64,000 nucleotides of DNA, taken from the NCBI GenBank assembly GCA_028564705.1, contig JAPXFQ010002722.1, forward strand, positions 1,488,001-1,552,000, written 5' to 3'. The stretch comes from Apricaphanius iberus. Lineage: Eukaryota; Chordata; Actinopteri; Cyprinodontiformes; Aphaniidae. Positions 55,101-64,000 of this stretch are shown here, one piece after another; the stretch's first letter is position 1, and every line of letters starts with the position of its first letter. Below the pieces are notes generated by a model that was given only the letters and a program-made list of their open reading frames with translations, was not told where the DNA came from and ran no database searches. The position numbers and the translations under genes were made by a program.

Positions 55101-55601
55101 ATAGAGAACCGTTTCCCAGAGGAATTATTTGTGTGCAATTATTGCAGTGCTAGGTTTTGAGTAATGCCAAAATACACAACAAAAATGCTGTGTCAGTGTA
55201 AACAACAATAGTTGTTTTGGTTAATAGGTGAATCAATGTAATGATTAGCATGCGAGTTGACTTAAGCATTCAGACACGCTGCTGGAACTGCGACTTTTTG
55301 AGATTTAGAAAAACTGAAGTGCAAACTAGTCTTAGGAAGGAGAGGTCAAACCACCTGATTCACTGATGAAAACCTATCTGCCTACCTTAAATGGGTCCTT
55401 CTTCCACCGGGAGCAGGTGCTTTGCAGAAGGTGAAATGCATTCAGAATGGGCTGCAGCAAATTTACAGCCTGTGGCTTCAATGCTACATCCATCAGAGAC
55501 TTTCATGCCTCTGCTTTCCACAAGCAACACGGTCAAGTTAATATCCAAAGACAGATAATGGTCATGCACCTTTCCTACTAAACTTTTTACTTCACATCAA
55601 C

Positions 55602-55781
55602 TTACCATTACCATTCTTTTATTACGTTCATTATGTCTTCTTATTCACAAATGTAATTATTTTTCCGGTTCTTTTATAAAGACACTAGGTATAACAAAAA
55701 CTTGTTTAAATACCTGACGCGTTTCGACAGTCACTTCCGTCTTCATCATAAAAGAACCAAAAAAATAATTACCATTACCAT
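55602..55781. repeat. Hairpin insert flanked by a 13-bp direct repeat
   Basis: TTACCATTACCAT occurs at 55602-55614 and 55769-55781. Between them, a 29-bp arm at 55650-55678 pairs with 55747-55776 (AATGTAATTATTTTTCCGGT versus reversed AATGGTAATTATTTTTTTGG). The loop contains GACGCGTTTCGACAG and a CGTCTTCATC motif reminiscent of Penelope-like or other retroelement ends. The right direct repeat overlaps the arm, so the 13-bp match may not be a true target duplication. Confidence 0.6.
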
Positions 55782-55789
55782 GTTTGCAC

Positions 55790-55885
55790 AAAACATTCTG
55801 CGTAAAGGCAACTGCTTTAGCAATTACCTTTTGTGGCTTACCCTCCTTTTGCAGCAGTCCAGTGACTGTTTGCTGGCTGAATGTC
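55790..55885 (-). mobile_element. Tc1-like transposase fragment
   Basis: Contains the block around TGCTTTAGCAATTACCTTTT GTGGC followed by TACCCTCCTTTTGCAGCAGT, matching the N-terminal transposase region of the same family as 46232-47575, in the same orientation. Only about 100 bp remain. Confidence 0.6.
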
Positions 55886-55889
55886 CATT

Positions 55890-57335
55890 AAGATGCCTAC
55901 TCCAGGATGTAGACCATGGTTTTTACTGGCCTTATGCAAAATACACATTTTCTGACAAACTGAATTTGAAAATAGACTCCTCATTAGATCAGCGTATATG
56001 TACTAAATGTATGAATTACAGAAGAGAATTAAACTTTCTGATTGACTGAGTAAGACACACATGTAAGGGAAATACGTTCTAAAATGTTTAAGTAATATTA
56101 TTATAGAAATCCTTCTAATTCAACCTTTAGGTTACAATTTGATGCTAGATGACAGTTTATCAATATAAAAGCGACATTTAAAAAAAAAGAGCAGAAAGTT
56201 CAGAATCTTTTCAGGATTATGAACCCACACACTGACAGTCTTACTGACAAAACCAGTAATGACATCTCTTTTCCTTCAAGCCTTTTCTTTTTCAACGTTT
56301 ATTAAGATTATTTTTCCTGCAGACTTTTGGTTATGACGCCTCAAATAAATGTTGCTTCAAACTTGAAAATAGTAATAAATCAGAATGTACCATCCAAACC
56401 AGCACTTAGAGTTTACACACCGTTTAAAACTATCATGTAGTATATAAAATTACCACTGTCTTGGAGGTTAGATCTTTCTTTTTGTATAAATATTTCTAGA
56501 TAATTTTTTTTATGTTAACTGACAATCAGCACTCTTATATTGCTCTGTGTGAGCCTTGTCAAAGAAAACCAGCAACACAGGCACAGAACTGCTGTAACGC
56601 TCCCTGCCTGCGAGAGAGGAGACATTCCCACTGTGACTTGATGCCACGGATCGTCTGTGAAACAGATCCATCCACTGACACAGCTTTAAAATGATATGTT
56701 GCTTAGATCTTGTTGCTGTTGGAACAACAAACACATATAATTGACTGACGCTTAGGGTCACCGAAACTTTTAAACACTTCCAATCTCTGTTGTAAGCTTC
56801 ACAGAGAATCCCATGGAGGAATGAGATGGACAGTAAATGATTCAATATAGTATTTTCACTTTATTTGTTTAGGGAATTTTCCATCCTTCAAAGGAGGCCA
56901 TTGTAAAAAAATCGGCGTCTGCATAGATGTTTTTTTTTTTTTTTATCTTAGGGACTCGGAGCATTTCATAAAGAGTTTGGGGTTTCATAAATGACTTTGG
57001 GGTTTGGGAACAGGGACAATTTTAATGAATGAACTGCAATTCATCATATCAACAGAAAATATATTCATACAATGTCAATGTTTTGCCAAAGAGTGAGGTG
57101 TAACTCAATCTATACCCAACTTTGAGTGGGGCCGTGTCTCAGCATCACGTCTAATCAACCATTTCAACCAATCAACCACAATCACCAGAGTTTATCTTTT
57201 GCTCTCAACCCTGTTTTTCCATCCAAGCATTTTTAGCCCCACTCCTTTGCCTTCTCTCCTTTTACCTCTTCTCATCCCACTCTCTCATCTCTTCTGTCAG
57301 CCATACCTCCATGAATTCTTTTCACTTTTGGCCAC
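55890..57335. other. Unannotated intergenic DNA
   Basis: AT-rich; no gene or repeat identified. Small frames at 56510-56845 on both strands lack domains. Confidence 0.4.
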
Positions 57336-57339
57336 GTTT

Positions 57340-57690
57340 CAACCAAAAACTTCAATGTATTCTGCTGGAGTTTCACATTGTAGACCAAAACAAAAGTAGG
57401 TCTTATGAAGTTGAAGGAAGTGTGCATATGAAACCCTACCCCACCTCCTTATCCTGATGCCCCTAAAGAAGCAATTGCAACCAGTTACCTTTAGAAGTCA
57501 CCAAATTAGTGAAAAGCAGCCCTTTTCACATCATCCCTTCATTCAGTGATCTACACATTTAGACCTTATGGTCAGCTCTAAGGTCCTGACATGGAAAGGG
57601 GAAATTAAGTCATTCAACCAACATGACAACCCTGATGAACTTTAGGAAGACTTCACAAACCCGTAACCACTTTAAACTGTAATTGGTAAT
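57340..57690 (+). mobile_element. Tc1-like left-terminal region
   Basis: Reads in order through CTTCAATGTATTCTGCTGGA, GTAGACCAAAACAAAAGTAG, GAAGTTGAAGGAA and GATGCCCCTAAAGAAGC, to AGTCACCAAATTAGTGAAAA: the 5' untranslated part of the Tc1-like family whose transposase relic lies at 58960-59556. The two may be one element separated by later insertions. Confidence 0.6.
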
Positions 57691-58016
57691 ACGGGATAGT
57701 TTAAAAAGTGTTATGTAGAAATGTGATACAAAGAGAATACAGCTGAAGCATTAAATGCATTCACATGAAGATGAAACGATGCACTCAGCATAACCTCACC
57801 TATTATCCCTAAGTTGTTAACCTAGTGGGCAGATCGCTGCAGTCTCAGAGCATGTGTGTAGATGGAGCCTTGGTGACGTCACCCGTAGTTTTCTGAAAAG
57901 CTGAATTGAAGCCACCTGGGCAATGCCCGGAAAAGGCAAAGAGGTGGACCTGAAAGTGGGGCTGTGAGGGTGGGGGCGGATGATTGACAATCTGAGCCAA
58001 CGTAGCTGCAGGCTAA

Positions 58017-58439
58017 TGGTGCATTCACACTGCATGCATTGTCTGCATCAAGCAACGCTCCCAACGCATCTAGTTTGACGTATATACATTTTTAAGGTGA
58101 AGCTTGACAAGAACTCGGGCGGGCCTTTCTCTGCCGGATGTTTAAAACACTAGATCGTGATTGGCTAGACAATGTCGACATCAGGTGGCGATAATACAGT
58201 GAGACACTCCGATTGGTTGACACACAGCGTCAAGTCCGTCAAAAGTTCAGCAAGCTGAACTTCTGCGCTGCTTGTGTTTGCTACGTTGCTGCTTGAAATG
58301 CAAGTAACGCTTGAAAAGTTGACGGAGCTAACAAACACAAAGCCCTGCAGAGACTCTCAGTGGCCTCTGACGGACTCAACCATAGACTTTACATGTAATC
58401 TTGCATGACGCTGACGTTTGGGGCGGTGTGAACGCACCA
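58017..58439. mobile_element. MITE with TGGTGC-TTCACAC ends
   Basis: Left end TGGTGCATTCACACTGC and reversed right end TGGTGCGTTCACACCGC match at 15 of 17 bp. The 423-bp interior is locally GC-richer than its flanks and contains no frame. The GTGTGAACGCACC-type terminus occurs in fish hAT-like MITEs, but no clean 8-bp target duplication could be seen, so the superfamily is uncertain. Confidence 0.65.
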
Positions 58440-58959
58440 CAAGTGGTCTAACTGAGGCTCACGGAGGTTTGCAGGCGCTTTTAACCGGAAAACTGTGTTT
58501 GAGCGACTATGCAACCCCTCTGCCTGCTAGACTGATTAAATACTTCTGTCAAATAAAATCATGAAGCTTTGTTGGTCTATAATATTTAGTAAAACTATGT
58601 GAATTTTAATTATGTAAAAACGAAATGTAATCATTCCAACCCATTACCATAAACCAAGCAACATTATCTTAAATTCAGAGCAGAAAAATAACTTTACTTA
58701 TATAAAAAAAAAAAATTAAGCAGAGACTTCTTGGAAGGTCTGTTAGTGTAATCAATACCACAGCAAGTCATCTTTGTCCAATAAGTGCACGTTTAGCATC
58801 CAAGCATAAATAAACATTGCAGTCACAACTCTGTGATTCTCTGAATTCTGTGCACCTTATGTCTGATTCAAACAGACAGATTCATAAAAGGAATCTGTCT
58901 GTTACCTCGAATTGTTCCCTGTAAGTATCAGACCAGCAAGATCCGACATGCAATAGTGA

Positions 58960-59556
58960 AGACGTTTAAAGCTACATTCGGAAATTAAAGAATGTTCAAA
59001 TTTTTGAACATCTCACAGAGTATCGTTAAAAACATTGAGCACATGAAATCTACGAAAACTCATGTCACTCTGATGCACCGGTAAACTGCACTGTGAAACA
59101 TAGTGATGGTAGCTTCATGCTGTGGGGCTTTTATTTAGCCTCAAGAGTGAAGCTGTTTAGAGTTGATGGTGGCCAGTTTTAGAAGAAAAGCTGTTATAAC
59201 CTGTAAGACTTGAGGGTGGGGCTTTTAGCAGGTCTACAACCCTCAACATACATATACAGCTACAAGGGAATGGTTTCGATGGAAGAATATTTACATGTTA
59301 GTGTGGCCTAGTCAAAGTCTGGGCCATATCCACTTGGGAATCTTTGCTTGACTTGAAAAATACTGTTTTTCAAGTCAATTATTCCTAATCTGGTTTAGCT
59401 TGATGTGTTTTACAAAGAAGTAAGATGACAGATTTCAGTCTTGAGATGCACAAAACTGGTGAACACAGAATAGATAACTACATAATGCAAATGCTTGTTG
59501 TTACATGAAACGTGAAAAGTGCAAGGGTTTATAATACTTTTGCAAGATACAGTGTT
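58960..59556 (+). pseudogene. Decayed Tc1-like transposon, transposase and right end
   Basis: Begins with the helix-turn-helix region (TTTTTGAACATCTCACAGAG) and passes through the catalytic core block (GTGATGGTAGCTTCATGCTG TGGGGC), the GGAATGGTTTCGATG block and GGCCTAGTCAAAGTCTGGGC, which precedes the last catalytic Glu. It ends in TTATAATACTTTTGCAAGAT ACAGTG, the family's right terminus. Large internal deletions and frameshifts. Confidence 0.75.
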
Positions 59557-59559
59557 TGA

Positions 59560-61435
59560 CTGCAGTAGATAATGAGAACACTATTAATCTAGTAAAAAAG
59601 TTACTTTTTTTCTCAAAGTGACTCAAAACTCTAAAATTTAAAGCAGCTGAAGACAAAACTGTATTATGAAATGTTATACTGTTCTATGCTTGCTGAGAAG
59701 TCAGAGAGCAGGTATGTGTGAAAATTACATGCATTGCTGCAGAAGTTAATGCCACAAGTGTTTTCTAGTGTCAAAAATTTGGTGTAAGTCTTCATCAACA
59801 CATGTGATGTTTATTAAAGATAGGATTTAGAGCAAAGCTGTGTAAACAATGTTTCTTCTTATTTTTCTTTTCTTTTAACTTGGCCAAAAATTATGTTTGT
59901 GTTGAGATGCTATTCTTGGTTGAGTCATGACATTACCAACCCATTTGGCTGTTTTATTGTTAGTATAATTTAACAAGGTGAAAGCTTTGTGACTTCCACA
60001 GGAGTCCAGCAGGAAAAGATTTCTTCATTCATTGTAAAATCCTTTTAGAGAAGCAGTGCTTTTACCATCCATCAATAGTTTTTGGTTTTTTGTTTTATTT
60101 TCGATTATCATCCACTCCAGAGAAAAGATTAGATATTGCATTTTGGGGACTTTCATTAATATTTCACTTTTCTAGGAAATATTTCCTTTTAATTTTGGCA
60201 ACTTAAAGAGTAAATCAGACTTTTTCTCACAGCGCTGCTGAGATGCTGACCTTCACAGGTTTCCTTTCATGCGTCCATTTAGATATTCACTCTAAATTTA
60301 TTCACAGTTTTCCTCTCAGGCTGCTGCAACATCCCAATCAAGCTGGAGAATGCATAAAAGAGCCCGGTGCAAAATCCAATTCTGACATCGTCTTGATGTA
60401 TATGTAAATATTAATGATCCATGGATCTGCATTTTGGTCCACATTCAGCAGCTGCAGAGGCTCTTTTCATTCAAATCAGATAACTCTTTTTAGTAAAGAC
60501 ACTCAGCTTTCAGTCTGAGTGACTTTGTAGGAGAATGAAACATGGATTTTTTTAAAGAGGTATCTGATGTGTATGCAGAGGGTAAAACTAAAAAGTACCA
60601 TGAAAAAGCTTTGAGTACTTGTGAACAGCGTCACAGTTGCAGAATAATACCTTTCCTGTTGATTGTTTGGGGAGGTCTTTTCACCTTGAGTACAGCCTGC
60701 TTGTCCTCCCTATGGTGAAAGATAGCCATGTGACGCTATGCTCCCCTGCGCAGACTTATACTTCAGACCAGGCTAAATGGATTTCCATTAGAGGGGCTAT
60801 GACTCATTCCAGATGCTTACTCAATACCGTGTGGGCACTGTAGCAGAAAGTTTCCTCCGGACAGAGCAAATGAACAACAAAGCGAAACAAGCATATATGA
60901 AAAAGAGACCACAAAGGTCTGCACTTTGTGCTTTCTGCTTCTGTTAACACAGAGAAAATGTTGTCATTATTATGCTTAACAACATAACCATACACAGGAT
61001 TATCACGAGGACATGTTAATCCAAAGTAAGATGTGAAATTGAAAGTAATAGCCTGAGTGGGTGTTTTAGGATAAAATGTATGTTTGACCCATTAGCTTGC
61101 TTAGTTGGAAGCAAGAATTAACTCCTGTTTATGTGCGGTAGAGGGTTTAAGTCTTCTATACGCAATAAGTGTGTTTATTCGGCACTATATCTGAACTTGA
61201 GCCGGACCTGTAAGGAGCGACCAATAGGGAAAGCAATAATCCTGGTGAAATGGACCATCTACCTTACTGTAATTCTTTCAGCCAGCCCACTGACTGCAAA
61301 GAATGATGGAACTGATAAATTGGGTGAGCATGGATTTTGTAATTCTCTGGAAACTTATTAGAAACATATACTTAGGCAAAGATGAGAAATCAGTTTTTTT
61401 GTGTTTATCAGAGCTAGTAGAAAATAGCCTTTTTG
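59560..61435. other. Unannotated intergenic DNA, possibly conserved non-coding
   Basis: Repeat-poor; the segment 60330-60480 has the look of single-copy regulatory sequence (ATGTAAATATTAATGATCCA), but nothing decisive. Frames at 60637-60843 and 61131-61524 show no domain. Confidence 0.3.
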
Positions 61436-61439
61436 CCAG

Positions 61440-61675
61440 TTATTCAGTTTGTTTATTGTACTTGGCAAAAGTATTTGCACAACTCAAATTTGTTTTTTCA
61501 GGTTTTTTTTTTGTTACATTGTAAATCAACTAAAAGACATGTAATGTCTTTGGATAGACGAACACAAAGATAAAATATGAAGTGGAAGGTAAGGGTGCAT
61601 TATTAAATTTTTTTGAATCAACCAAATCTGTGAATTTTGGTGTGTATGAATATTCAGCACCATTTAACTGTAACT
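61440..61675 (+). mobile_element. Tc1-like left-terminal fragment
   Basis: Contains TTGGCAAAAGTATTTGCACA, then TTGTTACATTGTAAATCAAC, GAAGTGGAAGGTAAGGGTGC and TATTCAGCACCATTTAACTG, in the order of a Tc1-like 5' end. No transposase follows. Confidence 0.55.
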
Positions 61676-61777
61676 CGAGACATGTAAACAGGGCGTTATA
61701 TGTCCCGTTGTCTGTGTTTTAATTAAATAGTTGTTTAAATATGTTGTCCATTCAGAGCTGATTGGTTGGCTGGGAAA

Positions 61778-62972
61778 TATGGGATATGATTTGTGCCAAT
61801 ATTAACAAACAAAAAATACAGTCTCACACAAAACATAACACAATAAAGCAACCAAATAATTTATCCTAATTCCTGAGGTTGACACCGAAGGAGAAGCCCT
61901 ATGAAGAGGTGCAATGATGGATTTCTCGTGCCTGGAGGCCATGTTGCTTCAGCTGTGTCATGAACAACATCCGGTTCATGTTCCTTCTTCTTTTTAATAG
62001 CCTCTGGTACACAGCTCGACCCACCCACTCCAAACCATCATAACCAATGAGATCGATGCGCAGCTAAGCCCCGCCCACCAAGACTTTGTATCAGACGCAA
62101 AAGCAAAACCTTAGAGCAGAAGCTAAATCCTGAGGAGCAACCAATGGCCGCTGGCTGCTCTGCTTTGTGACCGCATACCATGGAGGCCGCCATTGCTCCT
62201 CCATTGCTGTAGTACCTACATTTGGCCGCTAGGCCCCCATTGAAAAGCATTGGACTTTAGACACGTTAAAAACAACTTTAATGCCTGGTGCCCCATTTTT
62301 TTAAAACTTTCTATGACTGCATATTCTTCCTGAGATAACGCTGGGCTCATAAAAAACCTGGGCACCAGGCAGATTTTTGTAAGATAGTTTTTTGAAATCT
62401 TGCATAATTAATGAGGGGGTTGAGCCAAGTTTAGCATAAGAGCTAACGACGCGGGAACAGAATGGGCGTGATTACGACCAAACTACACGCAAGGGCAGAG
62501 TCTACAGTGAAGATCCCTTCCCTATGCCCTTTTTAGGAACATGCTTCGTCAGAGCTGGGGAGGAGGAGTCTGTGAATCCGCCATGAATTCCCCCATGAAA
62601 GTGTGTCATTCTGGTAAACGGGGAGGAGTGAGGAGGCGCTGTCTATTCTTTTTTACAGTCTATGGGAGCAACAGTGCAGAGCCTGTCTGCAGAACCAGAG
62701 CACACTCTTCAGAATAAAAGCCTAAATAGTCTGAGTAATGCACAATTAATTGAAAACCAAAAACTTGCATCAAAGGAATTGAGAAATAAAAATACATTTT
62801 TGGTTTTGAAATATGTGTTTGATTGATTTGGTTTCGTTTGTGATTGATTTTTGTCTTTCTGTAATTCACATTTTTGCTTCTGAAATGTTCTATTTGGTTA
62901 CTTGATTGTGTTATATTTTGTGTGAGACTGTATTTTTTTGTTGATTTTATTGGCACAAATCCTATCCCATAG
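61778..62972. mobile_element. 1.2-kb inverted-repeat (foldback) element
   Basis: Arms of about 80 bp: 61778-61858 (TGGGATATGATTTGTGCCAA, then AATACAGTCTCACACAAAAC) pairs with 62891-62972. The interior holds a GC-richer section (61990-62260) and a piece ending TTTTTTACAGTCTATGGG at 62667, which resembles the end of another fish repeat, so the interior is probably composite. No transposase frame. The outer boundary may extend slightly beyond the arms. Confidence 0.7.
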
Positions 62973-63081
62973 AGAAATAAAAGCCTGGCAAAACAGCCTA
63001 AGCAACAGTGAAGCTGCTCCAAAAGGAGAAGAAATATGTTAGTTATAAACACCCTCAGATAAAGTGGTTGAAAAAAAATGT

Positions 63082-63390
63082 ACAAAACATCCATCCATCA
63101 TTGATACCTGCTTATCCTTGCGGGTAGCTGGCGCCTATCTCTAGTCATTGGGTGAGAGGTGGCTACACCCTGGACAGGTCACCAGTCCATCATAGGGAAA
63201 CACAGAGACACACATGACAAACAAACCATGCACACACACTAACAGCCATGGGTAATTTGGAGAGACCAGATAACATCCATGGTTTAGAGTGTAGGTCGAA
63301 ACAAAAGTATGCAGAGAGAACCCACACATCCATAGGACATACAAACTCAATACAGAAATATCCAAGCCTGGGATTCGAACCCATAAAATA
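63082..63390 (-). mobile_element. tRNA-derived SINE, V-SINE/HE1-like (decayed)
   Basis: On the minus strand the head has a B box (GGGTTCGAATCCCAGG, reversed at 63369-63384). This is followed by a central domain with the TTTGTATGTCC and GTGTGGGTTCTCTCTGC segments, then the GGTGACCTGTCCAGGGTGTA block, and the element ends in a GGATGGATG tail (63089-63101 reversed). The layout fits the widespread fish SINEs with a conserved central domain. Orientation is minus because the tail lies on the left. Confidence 0.75.
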
Positions 63391-64000
63391 TGCAATGTCC
63401 AGTAAAAGCAAGCTTGTTTAGCTGTGTCAACTCTCTCTGCAGCTGGTCAATATGTACTTTCCCCTGTCCTCTAGCATATGTCCATTCCTGGAGTAGTACA
63501 TCTACCTTTGACTGATGGAGCCCTCCTGAAGCACAGGACATGTTCTAGACAGTGATTTCCCCAGATGGCTCCATTAGGTGAAGAAGCTGAAGGAGAGGGG
63601 GAGCGGGAGAAGGAGGTGTTAGAGGTGGGGATGTTTAAAGGAGGAGTGGAGGGCTGGGAGTTTTAAAGGATGGATGAAGGGAAAATTGACCTCCTGAGAA
63701 TGCAAAAAATCTTTTCTCCTCAATCTTCGGCTTTATTTTAAGAGGCAGAAGGAGGGATGCTGGAGACGTAAAGGCACTGCTGACAGATGATCAGACGTGA
63801 GAGCACTCACAGACCTGATGAATGGGGTGTCTGCAGCGGTTAAATGGCTGCATCACAACGGTGGAGAGACGGGGGCGAATGGACAAGACAAAGGGTTTTC
63901 TATTACTGGGGGACATTTCAATTAAGAGAATGGACGTGAAGTTATATTTGGCTTTGGTTGCGCAAATGCCCTGATCTAATGCAGTTGATGAACAGCACAA
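63391..64000. other. Unannotated intergenic DNA at the window edge
   Basis: A purine-rich patch at 63580-63660; a 69-codon minus-strand frame runs off the window end (63791-64000) with no domain. No identified gene. Confidence 0.4.

Noticed and set aside
63369..63384. tRNA gene on the minus strand
   Set aside because: Only a B box is preserved; the surrounding sequence is a degraded SINE.

Overview
The window is vertebrate nuclear DNA, almost certainly from a teleost fish. It has one intron-rich, conserved protein-coding gene on the + strand, sitting in AT-rich DNA packed with decayed mobile elements of types common in teleosts: L2-like and RTE-like LINEs, tRNA-derived SINEs, Tc1-like transposons and non-autonomous inverted-repeat elements. 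There is no sign of operons, CRISPR arrays, phage or other prokaryotic systems, and I recognised no tRNA or rRNA gene. Most short open reading frames are chance frames or transposon remnants.

The gene is ube2q2, encoding a non-canonical E2 ubiquitin-conjugating enzyme of the UBE2Q family. I reconstructed 13 coding exons between 32361 and 47700. All have GT..AG introns and consistent phases, and they join into an uninterrupted 373-residue protein. It has an N-terminal RWD-like region (about residues 1-128), an acidic Glu-rich linker, and a C-terminal UBC fold with the candidate catalytic cysteine at residue 302. A 30-base upstream ORF overlaps the start codon. The terminal exon appears to carry a long 3' UTR of about 2.9 kb with several polyadenylation signals, ending near 50.57 kb.

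Layout. 1-31.8 kb is intergenic: a TA microsatellite; a Tc1 remnant (3.4-4.2 kb); a second Tc1 split by a foldback element (5.25-6.75 kb); a 5'-truncated L2 LINE (11.06-12.43 kb); an inverted-repeat element (12.6-13.1 kb); a SINE (13.5 kb); a large palindromic element (14.5-15.8 kb); a minisatellite (17.3-17.6 kb); a 163-bp MITE (19.3 kb); an RTE-like LINE interrupted by a SINE (20.5-21.7 kb); an internally deleted L2 (23.2-25.1 kb); another LINE 3' fragment (28.6-29.2 kb); and a strikingly GC-rich stretch of unknown origin (29.8-31.2 kb). 31.8-50.6 kb is ube2q2, with a TTAA-flanked element in intron 3, an L2-tailed repeat in intron 11, and a Harbinger-like MITE plus a Tc1 relic in intron 12. 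50.6-64 kb is intergenic: an L2 inserted into a Tc1 relic, a second copy of the foldback family, further Tc1 pieces, a MITE, a 1.2-kb inverted-repeat element and a V-SINE-like SINE.

I found no convincing undescribed functional system. The most informative structures are nested insertions that order transposition events, inverted-repeat elements with clear ends, 3' tails shared between LINEs and SINE-like repeats, and the sequence features around the ube2q2 start codon and active site.
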